A stretch of DNA of 64,000 nucleotides, taken from assembly GCA_020250445.1 (NCBI GenBank), contig JADCEF010000023.1:1-64000 (forward strand), written 5' to 3'. The translations under genes were made by a program, and so were the position numbers. Shown here one piece after another: positions 30,073 through 39,372 of the stretch. Source of the stretch: Rhodobacter sp. GTDB taxonomy: Bacteria > Pseudomonadota > Alphaproteobacteria > Rhodobacterales > Rhodobacteraceae. Numbering within the stretch: position 1 is the stretch's first letter; each line of letters opens with the position of its first letter. The notes under the pieces are model-generated. The model did not search any database and was not told the DNA's origin. It worked only from the letters and a program-made list of their open reading frames with translations.

Positions 30073-30386
30073 GCGGGGGCTCCATCGGCTGGCAAAACGG
30101 GCGGCGGCGCGGTCGGCGGCGCTTTTCCGGCGTGTGATCCCTTTACTCTGCCCCCCGGGCCGGGTCAACCGAAGGCCACCCCGCAATGACCCGAAATAGC
30201 AAGGATCGTCATGACCCTGCACGGGAAAGCGGCGTTTCGCGGCCCTGTGTCGCAGCCGGCGCGGCGCTGCGGCATCGCCCTACGGCGCAGACCGTCGGGC
30301 GCGCTCTGCGGCCCCGCTGCGCCGGGTGCGCAAGCAGCGCGACAGGCGGGCGCAACAGGCTGCGGGCACAGCGGCAGGCCTGCCGG
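30073..30386. other. nuo operon promoter/leader region
   Basis: 314 bases between nuoA and the 3' end of the aminotransferase gene, which is on the same strand and reads toward nuoA. No convincing small gene was found. It holds a candidate nuo promoter (30140-30168). The half nearer the aminotransferase gene is GC-rich with no clear terminator. Confidence 0.5.
30140..30168 (-). promoter_or_regulatory. Candidate sigma-70 promoter for the nuo operon
   Basis: On the minus strand TTGACC (30168-30163), a 17-base spacer and TAAAGG (30145-30140) resemble -35 and -10 boxes. This would give a leader of about 60 bases before the nuoA GTG. The spacing is optimal but the -10 box is a weak match; no experimental support. 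Confidence 0.35.
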
Positions 30387-31616
30387 TCAGTCACCCAGCG
30401 GCACCGCTGCGGGCACCTCTTCGGCCCCCTGGAAGACCGCGCTCACCTCGGCCTTCACGATCCGCCCGATCAGCGCCGCGTCGTCCGGCGTGAAGGTCAG
30501 CGGCAGGCGCATGTCGATCAGCCCAGCCAGCACGCGGTCGGTGCGGGGCAGCGGCGCCGGCCTGGCATAGCGCCAGTGATCATAGCGCGAGGTGAAGGCC
30601 ACCGGATCGGCCGCGCCGAACCACTTCAGTTCCACCCCCCGCGCGGCACAGCGCGCAATGACGCTGCCGATCCGCAGCGGCGGCCAGTCCTGCAGCAGGA
30701 ACTGGAACGATGATCCCACGAAATGCTCGTCCGCCTGCCGGGGGATCAGCGTCAGGCCGGGGGTTCCGGCAAGCTCTGCCTCAAGCCGGCGGTACAGGGT
30801 TGCCCACCGCCCCACCCGGTCGTCCAGCGTGGCAAGCTGCGGGCGCAGGATCGCGGCCCGCAGATTGTCCATCCGGCCCGAGATGTTCGGAACCTCGAAC
30901 CGCAGCGCCTCAAAGGCTTCGGGCGGCGGGGCGGCCCGGTGACGGGCATAAAGCATGTAGCTGCCCGACAGCAGAATCGCCCGCGCCATCGCCCGGGCGT
31001 CATCCGACACCAGAAGGCCGCCCTCGCCGGAATTGGCATGCTTGTAGGTCTGCGTCGAATAGCACCCCATCCGCCCGTGCCGCCCCGATGGCACGCCCCG
31101 GAACCGCGCCCCCATGGTGTGGGCGCAATCCTCGATCACCGTCACGGCGGCGGCATCGCAGATCGCCATCAGCCGGTCCATGTCGCAGATATGGCCGCGC
31201 ATATGGCTCAGCAGCAGCACCCGCGCGCCCGAGGCGGCGATTTTCGCCGCCAGATCATCGAGGTCGATCGTCAGGTCTTCCGTCACCTCGACAAACACCG
31301 GCCGCGCGCCCACGGCGGCAATGGCACCGGGCACCGGGGCCAGGGTAAAGCCGTTTGACAGCACGGCATCGTCATGACCGACACCCAGCGCGCGCAGCGC
31401 CGTTGCCATGGCATAGCCGCCCGAGGCCACGGCCAGACAGTATTTCGCCCCCACCAGACGCGCGAAGTCTTCTTCCAGCGCGGCCGTCTCGGCGATTTCG
31501 CCGGGTGCCGTATTGTAGCGGTGCAGCCGCCCGTGGCGCAGCACGGCCAGCGCCGCTGCGATGCCCTCGTCGGGAATCGGCTCTTGCTGGGTGAAGCTGC
31601 CTGTGAAGACGTCCAT
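30387..31616 (-). CDS. DegT/DnrJ/EryC1-type PLP aminotransferase
   Basis: A 409-residue PLP-dependent enzyme of the sugar-aminotransferase family. Features are LVGAKYCLAVASGGYAMATAL (cofactor phosphate site), VTVIEDCAHTMGARFRG (PLP-stacking Asp) and the Schiff-base lysine in STQTYKHANSGEGG. Such enzymes aminate keto-sugars for polysaccharides or antibiotics, some act as dehydratases. The start at 31616 shares a base with the MFS gene stop (TGATG), so transporter and enzyme are co-translated. Substrate unknown. Confidence 0.88.
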   Translation of the reverse strand: MDVFTGSFTQQEPIPDEGIAAALAVLRHGRLHRYNTAPGEIAETAALEEDFARLVGAKYCLAVASGGYAMATALRALGVGHDDAVLSNGFTLAPVPGAIAAVGARPVFVEVTEDLTIDLDDLAAKIAASGARVLLLSHMRGHICDMDRLMAICDAAAVTVIEDCAHTMGARFRGVPSGRHGRMGCYSTQTYKHANSGEGGLLVSDDARAMARAILLSGSYMLYARHRAAPPPEAFEALRFEVPNISGRMDNLRAAILRPQLATLDDRVGRWATLYRRLEAELAGTPGLTLIPRQADEHFVGSSFQFLLQDWPPLRIGSVIARCAARGVELKWFGAADPVAFTSRYDHWRYARPAPLPRTDRVLAGLIDMRLPLTFTPDDAALIGRIVKAEVSAVFQGAEEVPAAVPLGD

Positions 31617-32857
31617 CAATCCGCTCCCCGGGTCCGGTCCTGCGAATGCGCCCGCGCCGTCGCCACAAACAGCGCCAAGGCCAGCACCAGCACCGCCGCC
31701 GCCACATACATCGCAACATCCGGTGACTGGATGAACGCATCCGGCTGCATGAAATGCCCGAAGATTTGCGAAAACACCACAGTGCCCAGCAGCATGGCGA
31801 TGTTCATGACCGATGAAAGTCCGCCCTGCAATTCGCCTTGGGCATCTTCCGGCACGGCCCTGGACAGCATCGCGGTCAGCATCGGATGCACAAAGCCTTC
31901 CGGCCCATGGATCACCAGCAGAATCAGCACCCCGGCCAGCGTGCCCACCAGCCCGTAGCCCGCCGCCGAGACCGCCGCGATGATCAGCCCGAACAGCGCC
32001 ACGCGATACTCGCCAAAGCGGGCCACCAGCGGGCCGGTCAGCACGCCCTGAAAGAACGCGGTGATCAGGCCGAAGGCCGCCAGCGACACCCCCACCATGG
32101 CCACGCTCCAGTCGAATTTCGCCATGCCCCAGAAGGGCCAGATCGCCGGATAGACCGAGCTGGCGAAGAAGTAGATGAACAGCACCCCGCACAGCGGCAG
32201 CACACCGGTATAGCGCCGGAACACGGCCAGCGTGCCGAAGGGATTGGCGCGGCGCCACTCAAAGGCACGGCGCTTGTCCGGGGCAAGCGTTTCCGGCAGC
32301 ACGAACCAGCCATAGACAAGGTTGCAGGCGGCCAATCCGGCGGCGACGAAGAACGGCACCCGCGTGCCGAATTCGCCCAGAAGCCCGCCGATCGCCGGGC
32401 CAAGGACGAACCCCACGCCAAAGGCCGCCCCCATCAGCCCATAGGCCTTTGCCCGCCCTTCGGGCGGCGTCACATCGGCGATATAGGCATTGGCAATGAC
32501 ATAGGATGACCCGCACAGCCCCGCCACGACCCGCCCGACGAACAGCCAGAAGACCGACGGGGCAAAGGCGGAAAACAGGTAATCGACGAACAGCCCGAAA
32601 ATAGACAGCAGCAGCAGGGGCCGGCGCCCGAACCGGTCGCTCAGGTTGCCCATCAGCGGGCTGAAGGCGAATTGCATGATGGAAAAGGCGAAAAGCATCC
32701 AGCCGCCAATCAAGGCGGCATCCGCCAGGCCCACGCCCTGCACCTCTTCGATCAGCCCGGGCAGGACCGGCATGATCAGGCCGAAGCCCACCATGTCCAA
32801 GAGCACGGTGATCAGAACGAAGGTCACCGCGTGACGGGACGGGGCCGGGGCCTGCAT
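31616..32857 (-). CDS. MFS exporter, TetA-like (DHA1 family)
   Basis: A 413-residue 12-helix major-facilitator protein. The loop-2 motif GNLSDRFGRRPLLLLSIFG, the motif C-like helix FGVGFVLGPAIGGLLGEFG and overall resemblance to tetracycline-type proton antiporters suggest drug or metabolite efflux. It is coupled to a DegT-type aminotransferase, so the export of an amino-sugar-type product is possible, but specificity cannot be read from sequence. Confidence 0.9.
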   Translation of the reverse strand: MQAPAPSRHAVTFVLITVLLDMVGFGLIMPVLPGLIEEVQGVGLADAALIGGWMLFAFSIMQFAFSPLMGNLSDRFGRRPLLLLSIFGLFVDYLFSAFAPSVFWLFVGRVVAGLCGSSYVIANAYIADVTPPEGRAKAYGLMGAAFGVGFVLGPAIGGLLGEFGTRVPFFVAAGLAACNLVYGWFVLPETLAPDKRRAFEWRRANPFGTLAVFRRYTGVLPLCGVLFIYFFASSVYPAIWPFWGMAKFDWSVAMVGVSLAAFGLITAFFQGVLTGPLVARFGEYRVALFGLIIAAVSAAGYGLVGTLAGVLILLVIHGPEGFVHPMLTAMLSRAVPEDAQGELQGGLSSVMNIAMLLGTVVFSQIFGHFMQPDAFIQSPDVAMYVAAAVLVLALALFVATARAHSQDRTRGAD

Positions 32858-33206
32858 GGGATTGTCCGCTGTTGCGCTGCCGAGCGGGGTCTAACAAGCG
32901 GCGCAGGAAGTGCCAAGTGCCCGGGCTGCCGGAACGGAAGCCGAGAACCCCGTCCGCACGCGCCGCACGGTCAGGCCGGGGTCACCGTTCCGGCGCTGGG
33001 GGACCGGCCCCCATGCGCGGTGGTCCCTGACCTGCGGTGAACCGGGCCGGAAAACGCGGGCCGCTGCCCGGCCCGCAGAAAACGGCAAGCCCTTTTGCCG
33101 CAATGCAGAGATCCTCCGGCCCGGAAGGCGGCCGGACTGCATGTCAGCACCCTGTCAGGCCTCTGCAACAGGGCGGGTGATCCGCAGGCCGTACCGCAGA
33201 CAATCC
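32858..33206. other. Intergenic region between MFS gene and preA
   Basis: 349 bases with no supported gene. The MFS gene reads away to the left from its left edge and preA ends at its right edge, so it should contain the MFS promoter and the preA terminator. A hairpin with a short T-run (33051-33076) and a second small stem CGGCAA/TTGCCG (33083-33100) lie downstream of preA. Confidence 0.5.
33051..33076 (-). terminator. Possible intrinsic terminator after preA
   Basis: On the minus strand the stem GCGGGCC/GGCCCGC (33076-33070 with 33062-33056, 7-base loop) is followed by GTTTT. It is 130 bases past the preA stop. The U-run is short, so termination strength is uncertain. Confidence 0.35.
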
Positions 33207-34508
33207 CTACTCCGCCGCCTTCACCGCAGCGGGATTGTTCGGATGTTCCGTCCAGTTTCCGTACCCTGTCACCTTGCGCCCCGTGCGCGGGTCCAGCGCA
33301 CCCAGCGGCAGTTCTTCCATGGTGATGCAATCCTCCACCGGGCAGACGTTGACGCACAGGTTGCAGGCCACGCATTCGGCATCGATCACCTCGAACACGC
33401 GACCCGGCTTCATCGCGATGGCCTGGTGGCTGGTGTCTTCGCAGGCGGCATAACAGCGGCCGCAGCCGATGCAGGTATCGGGGTTGATCCGGGCCTTGGT
33501 CACGTAGTTCAGGTTCAGGTCCTGCCATTCGACGAAATTGGGCACGGCACGCCCGATCAGGTCGGACAGGGCCATGTCCTTTTCATCCAGGTACTGCGAC
33601 AGGCCGGAAATCATTTCCTGCACGATCTTGAAGCCATAGGTCATCGCCGCCGTGCAGACCTGCACATTGCCCGCCCCCAGCGCCAGGAATTCCGCCGCAT
33701 CACGCCAGGTCGTGACCCCGCCGATGCCGGAAATGGGCAGGGTGCGGGTTTCCCGGTTCCGGGCAATCTCGGCCACCATGTTCAGCGCGATGGGCTTCAC
33801 CGCCGGGCCGCAATAGCCGCCGTGGCTGCCCTTGCCGTCGATCATCGGGAAGGGCGAGAAGGCATCAAGATCGACATTGGTGATCGACTTGACCGTGTTG
33901 ATCAGCGACACGGCATCGGCCCCGCCGCGATGCGCCGCCATGGCCGGCGGCAGGATCAAGGTGACGTTGGGCGTCAGCTTTACGATGCAGGGCATGCGGG
34001 AATACTGCTTGACCCAGCGCGTCACCATTTCGATGTATTCGGGCACCTGCCCCACGGCAGATCCCATGCCGCGTTCGGCCATGCCATGCGGACAGCCAAA
34101 GTTCAGCTCCACCCCGTCGGCCCCGGTATCTTCGATGCGCGTCAGGATGTCTTTCCAGGACTCCTCATCACAGGGCACCATCAGACTGATGATCATGGCA
34201 CGGTCGGGCCAGTCGCGCTTGACCGCCTTGATCTCGCGCAGGTTCACCTCCAGCGGGCGGTCGGTGATCAGTTCGATGTTGTTCAGGCCCAGCAGGCGGC
34301 GGTCGGCCCCCCAGACGGCACCATAGCGCGGGCCGTTGACGTTGACGATGGGCGGGCCTTCGGAACCTAGCGTTTTCCAGACCACGCCGCCCCAGCCGGC
34401 CTCGAATGCACGGCGGACGTTGTATTCCTTGTCCGTCGGCGGGGCCGAGGCCAGCCAGAAGGGGTTGGGGGATTTGATGCCAATGAAGTCGGAACGCAGA
34501 TCGGCCAT
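33207..34508 (-). CDS. preA: NAD-dependent dihydropyrimidine dehydrogenase subunit PreA
   Basis: Catalytic subunit of the enzyme that reduces uracil and thymine in the reductive pyrimidine pathway. The 433 residues form an FMN TIM barrel (IKSPNPFWLASAPPTDKEYN, ELNFGCPHGMAERGMG, ISGIGGVTTW) with a C-terminal double 4Fe-4S ferredoxin domain (CIGCGRCYAACEDTSH and CVACNLCVNVCPVEDCI). The partner PreT is encoded at 35198-36538 on the same strand, with a dedA gene in between. Confidence 0.95.
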   Translation of the reverse strand: MADLRSDFIGIKSPNPFWLASAPPTDKEYNVRRAFEAGWGGVVWKTLGSEGPPIVNVNGPRYGAVWGADRRLLGLNNIELITDRPLEVNLREIKAVKRDWPDRAMIISLMVPCDEESWKDILTRIEDTGADGVELNFGCPHGMAERGMGSAVGQVPEYIEMVTRWVKQYSRMPCIVKLTPNVTLILPPAMAAHRGGADAVSLINTVKSITNVDLDAFSPFPMIDGKGSHGGYCGPAVKPIALNMVAEIARNRETRTLPISGIGGVTTWRDAAEFLALGAGNVQVCTAAMTYGFKIVQEMISGLSQYLDEKDMALSDLIGRAVPNFVEWQDLNLNYVTKARINPDTCIGCGRCYAACEDTSHQAIAMKPGRVFEVIDAECVACNLCVNVCPVEDCITMEELPLGALDPRTGRKVTGYGNWTEHPNNPAAVKAAE

Positions 34509-34594
34509 GGAAGCCTCCTATGACAGGCGACGCGCGCGCCGCCGGGGGGCGGCGCAGGTGCGGATCGGGGATGCAGACAGGGAAAGCGGGGCCG

Positions 34595-35131
34595 TCAGGC
34601 CCCGAACAGCGACCAGATCCAGCCGATGATCAGGCCGCCGACCTCGCCGGTTTTCGGCACGATGAAGGCCCAGGCGACCGATCCGGTCACGTTGAACAGC
34701 TGGAACCACCAGAACGGCATCGCGGCCATGCCGCACATCAGAAAGACCACGGGGCGCAGCGGGCCGAAGAAATGCCCGATGATGATGGCCAGGGGCCCCC
34801 ATTTCGCAAAGCTGTCCCGCCCGCGGTCCACCAGATCGGGATGATCGCGCAGCGGCCAGAGCGACAGGATGCGGTCGCCATAGCGCATTCCCAGCCACCA
34901 CGAAAAGGTGGAGCCGATGACCGCACCCAGCGCCGCCCCGAAGAAGATCGGGGGAAAGCCAAGCGCGCCGGTGGCCACCAGCGCGCCCACGCCCACCAGA
35001 ATGGCGGTTGAAGGAATGGCGATGGACAGAAAGGCGGTATTCTCTGCCGCCGCAAAGACCAGGGCGATCCAGAAGGCCCAGTCCCGGTTGGCTTCGAGAA
35101 ACCCGATCAAACGGTCGATGAGCGCGTCCAT
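34595..35131 (-). CDS. DedA-family (SNARE-associated) membrane protein
   Basis: A 178-residue membrane protein with about five hydrophobic segments and the DedA pattern: GAALGAVIGSTFSWWLGMRYG and the arginine-containing IIGHFFGPLRPVVFLMCGMAAMPFWWFQLFN. The family comprises phospholipid flippases and related transporters. Its position between preT and preA is unexpected, and a role in pyrimidine metabolism is not implied. Confidence 0.9.
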   Translation of the reverse strand: MDALIDRLIGFLEANRDWAFWIALVFAAAENTAFLSIAIPSTAILVGVGALVATGALGFPPIFFGAALGAVIGSTFSWWLGMRYGDRILSLWPLRDHPDLVDRGRDSFAKWGPLAIIIGHFFGPLRPVVFLMCGMAAMPFWWFQLFNVTGSVAWAFIVPKTGEVGGLIIGWIWSLFGA

Positions 35132-35197
35132 GCAATGCCCTTGGCGATGACACCCCGCTGCCTAGCGGCCCCGCGACAAAGCTGCAAGCGGCTGCGG

Positions 35198-36538
35198 TCA
35201 TGGTGCGGCCATCAGCGCTGCGTGGATATCTTCTGCCGCATCGCGGCCTTCGGCAACGGCCGTCACGGTCAGGTCATTGCCGCCCGCCGCACAGTCCCCA
35301 CCTGCCCAGACGCCGGGCAGCGATGTCCGCCCGGCCCCGGTGACGGCGATCTTGCCGCCGTCCAGCCGCAGCGCGGCAGGCGCGCCGCGCAGGGTCTGGC
35401 CAATGGCCTTGAAGACCTGATCTGCCTTGAGCACGAAGGTCTCAGACGTCAGGCGCAGGCCATCGGGGCCATCGGCCGTATAGGCGAACTCCACGCCCGT
35501 CACCGCGCCGTTGCCCAGCACCCGCAGCGGTGCCGCCCCGGTGATGATCCGCACGCCCTTTGACGTGGCATGAGATTGCTCATGCCCCGAGGCGCTCATC
35601 TGATCCTGCCCGCGGCGATAGACGATCGTCACCGTCTCGGCCCCCAGAAGCTTTGACTGCACCGCCGCGTCAACCGCCGTCATGCCGCCGCCGATCACCA
35701 CCACGTCACGCCCGATGGGCAGGCTGGCCTTGTCTTCGCACTGGCGCAGGGTGGCGATGAAATCGACGGCGTCCTGAACATGGCTGCGGTCTTCGCCCTC
35801 GGCGCGCAGGGCATTGACGCCCGCAAGGCCGATGCCCAGAAACACCGCGTCAAAAGACGACCGCAGATCCTCCAGCGTCAGGTCGCGCCCCAGCGCGCGG
35901 CCGGTTTCCACGCGGATGCCCCCGATCGACAAAAGCCAGTTCACCTCGACCTGGGCAAAGTCGTTCGGGGCCTTGTAGGCGGCAATGCCGTATTCGTTCA
36001 GCCCGCCCGCCTTCGGCCGGGCGTCATACAGCGTGACCTCATGGCCGTGCAGGGCCAGCCGGTGGGCTGCGGCAAGACCGGCGGGGCCGGCACCGACAAC
36101 GGCCACCCGCTTGCCGGTGGGGGCGCTGCGGATAAAGGGATGCACGCCCTGCGCCATCAGACTGTCGGTGGCAAAGCGCTGCAACCGGCCGATTTCCACA
36201 GGCTTGCCCTCGGCGGCCTCGCGCACGCAGGCTTCTTCGCAAAGCTGTTCCGTCGGACAGACGCGGGCGCACATGCCGCCCAGGATATTCTGCTCAAAGA
36301 TCGTGCGCGCCGCCGCCTCGGGTGTGCCCGTGGCAATCTGGCGGATGAACAAGGGAATGTCGATCGAGGTGGGACAGGCCGTGATGCAGGGCGCATCATG
36401 GCAGAAATAACAGCGGTCCGCTGCGACATGCGCCTCGTGCCGGTCAAGGGCAGGCTCCTTGTCGGCAAAGTGTTCGCGGTAGCTGGCGGCGGGCAGGCGC
36501 CCCGGCACCACGCCGGGCGTAAGCGGGCTGTTGGACAA
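35198..36538 (-). CDS. preT: NAD-dependent dihydropyrimidine dehydrogenase subunit PreT
   Basis: Flavin- and NAD-binding subunit that feeds electrons to PreA. It has an N-terminal Fe-S region (CYFCHDAPCITACPTSIDIP, CARVCPTEQLCEEACV) followed by a glutamate-synthase-type oxidoreductase with the FAD motif VAVVGAGPAGLAAA and the NAD motif VVVIGGGMTAVDAA. No ATG gives the family length. TTG at 36538 (SNSPLTPGVVPG), preceded by a G-rich sequence, gives 446 residues and is proposed as the start; the ATG at 36775 would add an unrelated leader. Confidence 0.9.
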   Translation of the reverse strand: MSNSPLTPGVVPGRLPAASYREHFADKEPALDRHEAHVAADRCYFCHDAPCITACPTSIDIPLFIRQIATGTPEAAARTIFEQNILGGMCARVCPTEQLCEEACVREAAEGKPVEIGRLQRFATDSLMAQGVHPFIRSAPTGKRVAVVGAGPAGLAAAHRLALHGHEVTLYDARPKAGGLNEYGIAAYKAPNDFAQVEVNWLLSIGGIRVETGRALGRDLTLEDLRSSFDAVFLGIGLAGVNALRAEGEDRSHVQDAVDFIATLRQCEDKASLPIGRDVVVIGGGMTAVDAAVQSKLLGAETVTIVYRRGQDQMSASGHEQSHATSKGVRIITGAAPLRVLGNGAVTGVEFAYTADGPDGLRLTSETFVLKADQVFKAIGQTLRGAPAALRLDGGKIAVTGAGRTSLPGVWAGGDCAAGGNDLTVTAVAEGRDAAEDIHAALMAAP

Positions 36539-36698
36539 GATGCACCCCCATTGGCAATGGCCTTTGCCACAAAGGCTGCCACAGGCAGGTTTTTTTATCA
36601 AACGGTAAATATTCTGCGGGCGGGGGTGCCCCCGCTTTTGTCCGGGGCCGCCCGGGATTCCGGCAGTTTCCCCCCTTTGAATGCCCTGCAACTGGCGC

Positions 36699-36727
36699 TT
36701 TTCACCCCGGACGCCGTCGCGTATAAG
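36699..36727 (+). promoter_or_regulatory. Candidate promoter for accB-accC
   Basis: TTTTCA (36699-36704), 17 bases, then TATAAG (36722-36727) resemble -35 and -10 boxes about 85 bases before accB. The -10 is a fair match, the -35 weak. The region between preT and accB is divergent, so a promoter is needed here. Confidence 0.3.
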
Positions 36728-36813
36728 CGGCCCAGCCATGGCTTCGCCCAGCCTGCGGGGACCGTGCAGGACCAAACACCAAAAGCCAGCAAAAGAACCC
36801 CTCAGAGGACGGC

Positions 36814-37308
36814 ATGAGCAAACATTCCACCGACGCGGACGTCGCCTTTATCCAGGCGCTTGCCGAGTTGCTGAACAAGAACGGTCTGACCGAGCTTTCG
36901 GTGAAGCGCGAATATGGCGAGGATGACAGCCTTGATGTGCGGGTGGTCAAGCAGGCGAATATCGTCGCAACCCATGCGGCGGCCCCTGCCCCGCTGCCCC
37001 ATGCGCCCGCGGCACCTGCCGCCGGACCGGCGGCGGCGCCCGCTGCGGCCCACACCGAAGATCCCGCACAGCATCCGGGTGCCGTCACCTCGCCGATGGT
37101 GGGTACGGTCTATCTGTCAGCCGAACCGGGGGCGACACCATTTGTGGCCATCGGCACGCAGGTGACCGAAGGCCAGACGGTTCTGATCATCGAGGCGATG
37201 AAGACCATGAACCATATCCCGGCCCCGCGTGCGGGAACGGTGCGCCGCATCGTTGTCGAAGATGGCAGCCCGGTGGAATACGGCGCGCCGCTGATGATCA
37301 TCGAATGA
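36814..37308 (+). CDS. accB: Biotin carboxyl carrier protein of acetyl-CoA carboxylase
   Basis: Carries biotin for fatty-acid synthesis. The 164-residue protein has an N-terminal helical region, an Ala/Pro-rich linker (about residues 55-85) and the biotinyl domain with the target lysine in [13 protein letters not shown] near residue 130. A Shine-Dalgarno sequence AGAGGA precedes the ATG. accC follows after 23 bases. BirA, which would modify it, is encoded at 9674. Confidence 0.96.
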   Translation: MSKHSTDADVAFIQALAELLNKNGLTELSVKREYGEDDSLDVRVVKQANIVATHAAAPAPLPHAPAAPAAGPAAAPAAAHTEDPAQHPGAVTSPMVGTVYLSAEPGATPFVAIGTQVTEGQTVLIIEAMKTMNHIPAPRAGTVRRIVVEDGSPVEYGAPLMIIE

Positions 37309-37331
37309 GCGCGGCAAAGGACAGGGCCCCG

Positions 37332-38678
37332 ATGTTCGACAAGATCCTGATCGCCAATCGCGGCGAGATTGCCCTGCGCGTGATCCGTGCCTGCCGCGAA
37401 ATGGGCATCACCTCGGTCGCGGTGCATTCCACGGCCGATGCCGATGCCATGCATGTGCGTATGGCTGACGAAAGCGTATGCATCGGGCCAGCCCCATCGG
37501 CAGAAAGCTATCTGAACAAGGCCGCGATCATTTCGGCCTGCGAGATCACCGGGGCAGACGCGGTCCATCCGGGATATGGCTTTCTGAGCGAAAACGCGGC
37601 CTTCGCCCAGGCGCTGGAAGATCATGACATCGTCTTCATCGGGCCCTCGGCCGAACATATCCGCATCATGGGCGACAAGATCACCGCCAAGGAGACCGCA
37701 AAGGCCCTGGGCATTCCGGTCGTGCCGGGATCGGACGGCGGGGTCGCGGATTTCGAAAATGCCAGCGCGGTTGCGGCGTCCATCGGCTATCCGGTGATCA
37801 TCAAGGCCACTGCGGGCGGCGGCGGGCGCGGCATGAAGGTGGCGCAGACGGCGTCAGAGCTGGAGATTGCCTTCCGCACCGCCCGGTCCGAAGCGAAGGC
37901 GGCCTTCGGCAATGACGAGGTCTATATCGAGAAATACCTGCAGCGCCCGCGTCACATCGAGATCCAGGTCTTCGGTGACGGCAAGGGACATGCGGTGCAT
38001 CTGGGCGAGCGCGACTGTTCCCTGCAGCGCCGCCACCAGAAGGTGTTCGAAGAGGCGCCGGGACCGGCGATCACCGACGCGATGCGCGCGCGGATCGGCA
38101 AGGTCTGTGCCGATGCGGTCGCCCGGATCAACTACATCGGGGCGGGCACTGTCGAATTCCTGTTCGAGGATGGCCAGTTCTACTTCATCGAAATGAACAC
38201 GCGCCTTCAGGTCGAGCATCCGGTGACAGAGGCAATCTTTGGCATTGATCTGGTGCGCGAGCAGATCCGTGTCGCCTCGGGCCTGCCGATATCGTTCACC
38301 CAGGACGAGCTGGAGATCAACGGTCATGCCATTGAAGTGCGGATCAACGCCGAAAAGCTGCCAAACTTCGCGCCCTGCCCCGGCAAGGTGAAGGTGTTCC
38401 ATGCACCGGGGGGCCTGGGTGTGCGGATGGATTCGGCGCTGTACGGCGGCTATTCGATTCCGCCCTATTACGACAGCCTGATCGGCAAGCTGATTGTCCA
38501 CGGGCGCGACCGTCCCGAAGCGTTGGCACGGTTGCGCCGGGCGCTGGGCGAGCTGATCGTGGACGGTGTCGAAACCACGGTGCCGCTGTTCCATGCCCTG
38601 CTGGCAGAGCCGGACATCCAGAACGGGGATTACAACATCCACTGGCTGGAAAAATGGCTGGCAAGGCAGCTTGGCTGA
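37332..38678 (+). CDS. accC: Biotin carboxylase of acetyl-CoA carboxylase
   Basis: ATP-grasp enzyme that carboxylates biotin on AccB. The 448 residues include [20 protein letters not shown] at the start, the glycine-rich ATP lid [12 protein letters not shown], the FEEAPGPA region and [16 protein letters not shown] near the catalytic site. The frame opens slightly upstream (37305), but [12 protein letters not shown] at 37332 is the family start. Confidence 0.97.
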   Translation: MFDKILIANRGEIALRVIRACREMGITSVAVHSTADADAMHVRMADESVCIGPAPSAESYLNKAAIISACEITGADAVHPGYGFLSENAAFAQALEDHDIVFIGPSAEHIRIMGDKITAKETAKALGIPVVPGSDGGVADFENASAVAASIGYPVIIKATAGGGGRGMKVAQTASELEIAFRTARSEAKAAFGNDEVYIEKYLQRPRHIEIQVFGDGKGHAVHLGERDCSLQRRHQKVFEEAPGPAITDAMRARIGKVCADAVARINYIGAGTVEFLFEDGQFYFIEMNTRLQVEHPVTEAIFGIDLVREQIRVASGLPISFTQDELEINGHAIEVRINAEKLPNFAPCPGKVKVFHAPGGLGVRMDSALYGGYSIPPYYDSLIGKLIVHGRDRPEALARLRRALGELIVDGVETTVPLFHALLAEPDIQNGDYNIHWLEKWLARQLG

Positions 38679-38727
38679 CCGGGACGGGCATCATCGCCGG
38701 GCGGTCCGGACCGGGCAGCCCCCCGAT

Positions 38728-39372
38728 ATGACAGGCCCGGCGATCACGCCCGATATTCTGCTGCGGGCCTATGCGGCCGGCATCTTTCCCATGGCGGAAA
38801 GCCGCGACGATCCGTCGATCCACTGGATCGACCCGAAGCGGCGCGGGATCATCCCCCTGAACCGGTTCCACATTTCCCGGTCCCTGCGCCGGCGCCTGTT
38901 GCATTCGGATTATGCAATTCGAACCGACAGCGACTTTGCCGGCGTGGTTCAGGGCTGTGCCGGGCGGGATGAGACCTGGATCAACGACGACATCTTTTTG
39001 CTCTACCTTGCCCTGCACAGGGCCGGTTATGCCCATTCGCTGGAGGTCTGGGACGCGGATGCGCTGATCGGCGGCGCGTACGGCGTGGCGCTGGGTGCCG
39101 CGTTTTTCGGTGAAAGCATGTTCTCGCGCCGCAGGGATGCGTCGAAAGTGGCCCTTGCCTGGCTGGTGGACCGGTTGCGCGCGGGCGGTTTCACGCTGTT
39201 TGACACGCAGTTCCTGACCGCCCATCTGGCATCCCTTGGCGCGGTCGAGATCAGCCGCGCCGAATACCGCACCCTTTTGGCTGCGGCGCTGCGCCAGACG
39301 GCGACCTTTGATCCGCCCGGCTATTCGCCCACGGCCGCATCGGTATCGCAGCGCAATATCCACACGTCATAA
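38728..39372 (+). CDS. aat: Leucyl/phenylalanyl-tRNA-protein transferase
   Basis: Adds Leu or Phe to N-terminal basic residues, marking proteins for the ClpAP N-degron pathway. The 214 residues show AYAAGIFPMAE, IHWIDPKRRGIIPL, TWINDDIFLLYLALHRAGYAHSLEVWD-type segments and LFDTQFLTAHLASLGAVEISR. It follows accC by 49 bases, and its last 52 bases overlap, antisense, the end of the DUF2155 gene. Confidence 0.95.
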   Translation: MTGPAITPDILLRAYAAGIFPMAESRDDPSIHWIDPKRRGIIPLNRFHISRSLRRRLLHSDYAIRTDSDFAGVVQGCAGRDETWINDDIFLLYLALHRAGYAHSLEVWDADALIGGAYGVALGAAFFGESMFSRRRDASKVALAWLVDRLRAGGFTLFDTQFLTAHLASLGAVEISRAEYRTLLAAALRQTATFDPPGYSPTAASVSQRNIHTS

